Source of the DNA: Fuerstiella sp041398845
GTDB taxonomy: Bacteria; Planctomycetota; Planctomycetia; Planctomycetales; Planctomycetaceae
Assembly: GCA_041398845.1 (NCBI GenBank)
Contig: JAWKTZ010000008.1
Span: 124,001-188,000 of the forward strand
Length of the DNA stretch: 64,000 nt
Reading direction: 5' to 3'
A program made the position numbers and the translations under genes. The notes under the pieces were generated by a model. It was not told where the DNA came from. It saw only the letters and a list, made by a program, of their open reading frames with translations, and did not search any database. Of the stretch, positions 63,264 to 64,000 are shown piece by piece; positions within the stretch are counted from its first letter, which is position 1, and every line of letters begins with the position of its first letter.

Positions 63264-64000
63264 TCAGCCAGTTGTCGACGGAGCGAAGGCGGTGTCGTCG
63301 GCATTCAGGCACTGCAGCATGCGAGACTGCTCTTCCGGAGTCAGCAGGTTCTTTTTCGAAATCTGAAACGCTGTCAGTTCCTCAAGCGACATGCTCGGTG
63401 CGAGTTCCAGACCATCAAAGGCTGAAACGATTTTGCGGATGGTCCACTTTGGATCCTCACAGAACGTCTCGTAGGTGATTTCGACAACACGATTGCTGTC
63501 AACGGTGGCAAGCTGCTGATCCATGTCTGTGTCAATAGCCGTTACCTGCCGGCAGACTTCGTCAACGTAGGCCAGCGGATCCTGAGTTTCATCGGCGGAC
63601 CGGCTTCTCAATCCCCAGCCGACGGACTTGTCGCCCTGGACAACTTCGCGAGCCTGAATCAGGGACTGGGCGACAAACACCGGATTGCGCCGGACAACGA
63701 CAAACCTTGCATTCGGCAGGTATTCCGCCAGTCGATGAATACAGTCTGTGTTGCGGTTGTTCTTGTTCAGAAACGGCTTGTTGAAGGTTGATGTCCATGC
63801 GGCAAAGAATCGTCGCATGTCGGCGATGTCTTCTTCTGACAGTCGATTTTCCAGTTGATAGCGGTCGTCACCGAACCAGCGGTTCCACAGGTGAAACGCA
63901 TCATTGGGACCTCGCATGCGAGTTGTCTGGCCGTAGAAATTCCGAAAGTCCGGACGACGTTTGGTCGGAATCAGTTTCTGGAGCCGTGCTGCGGTGAGCG
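63264..64000 (-). CDS. Sulfotransferase family protein (5' partial)
   Basis: The minus-strand frame is open past the right edge; 245 residues are visible. Sulfotransferase signatures are 'NKPFLNKNNRNTDCIHRLAE' and 'PNARFVVVRRNPVFVAQSLI', the 3'-PAPS binding region, with 'VVEITYETFCEDP' following. It probably sulfates a carbohydrate or other acceptor, interesting beside several sulfatases. The first visible codons read LTAARLQKLIPTKRRPDFRN, so the 5'-PSB loop is outside the window. Confidence 0.85.
   Translation of the reverse strand, partial: LTAARLQKLIPTKRRPDFRNFYGQTTRMRGPNDAFHLWNRWFGDDRYQLENRLSEEDIADMRRFFAAWTSTFNKPFLNKNNRNTDCIHRLAEYLPNARFVVVRRNPVFVAQSLIQAREVVQGDKSVGWGLRSRSADETQDPLAYVDEVCRQVTAIDTDMDQQLATVDSNRVVEITYETFCEDPKWTIRKIVSAFDGLELAPSMSLEELTAFQISKKNLLTPEEQSRMLQCLNADDTAFAPSTTG

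Overview
The window looks like a chromosomal segment of a planctomycete (PVC superphylum). Evidence: a PSD1-type (DUF1549/DUF1553) protein with a planctomycete cytochrome c motif, a very long PVC-type haem-binding/HEAT-repeat protein, three secreted sulfatases (one fused to DUF1080), a DUF1559 prepilin-like protein followed by a lipoprotein partner, a Pkn-type kinase, and a LysC with four ACT domains. The species is not identifiable from sequence reading alone. Both edges cut genes: a polysaccharide pyruvyl transferase at the left and a sulfotransferase at the right.

Layout. 0-17 kb: pyruvyl transferase and isoaspartyl peptidase pair; amidohydrolase; anchored hypothetical protein; cyclophilin lipoprotein; a solitary Dcm-like cytosine methyltransferase; the PVC cytochrome; mobB; lysC; two sulfatases. 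At 17.3 kb is tRNA-Lys(TTT). 17.4-25.1 kb is an accessory region of broken genes: an integrase tail beside the tRNA, a frameshifted DUF2256, a VOC tail, a GDPD tail, an HsdR head, a pRiA4b ORF-3 tail disrupted by a 23-bp duplication, and a GH5 head. Inside it sits a three-gene unit, XRE regulator, three-Cys-motif protein (DUF5131) and TcmP, the best candidate here for a poorly described system; TcmP has an in-frame TGA early in its apparent reading frame.

25-46 kb returns to core-type genes: kinase and phytanoyl-CoA dioxygenase, nucleotide-sugar dehydrogenase, a two-protease-domain/PDZ protein with a cyanophycinase-like protein, a fused SufE-SufS (frameshifted) with Mrp, the PSD1 cytochrome, tpx, two small basic proteins, clpC, and divergently from it an unusual ClpN-ThiD2-ThiE fusion, then a ComF-like protein. 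46-64 kb: an HD-GYP response regulator, DksA-like protein with lspA, a BFD-like protein, DUF1559 with lipoprotein, glgB, an acidic protein with an ExeA-like ATPase and GlmU-like transferase, a dihaem beta-propeller cytochrome, a sulfatase, a PDZ-like secreted protein, a C45-like hydrolase and the sulfotransferase.

Running through the intergenic spaces are several families of palindromic elements. One family has four copies of about 100 bp, whose differences are largely compensatory between the arms, indicating a conserved hairpin. Four other palindromes of unrelated sequence occur once each. No REP-associated (Y1) transposase, CRISPR array or rRNA is visible.
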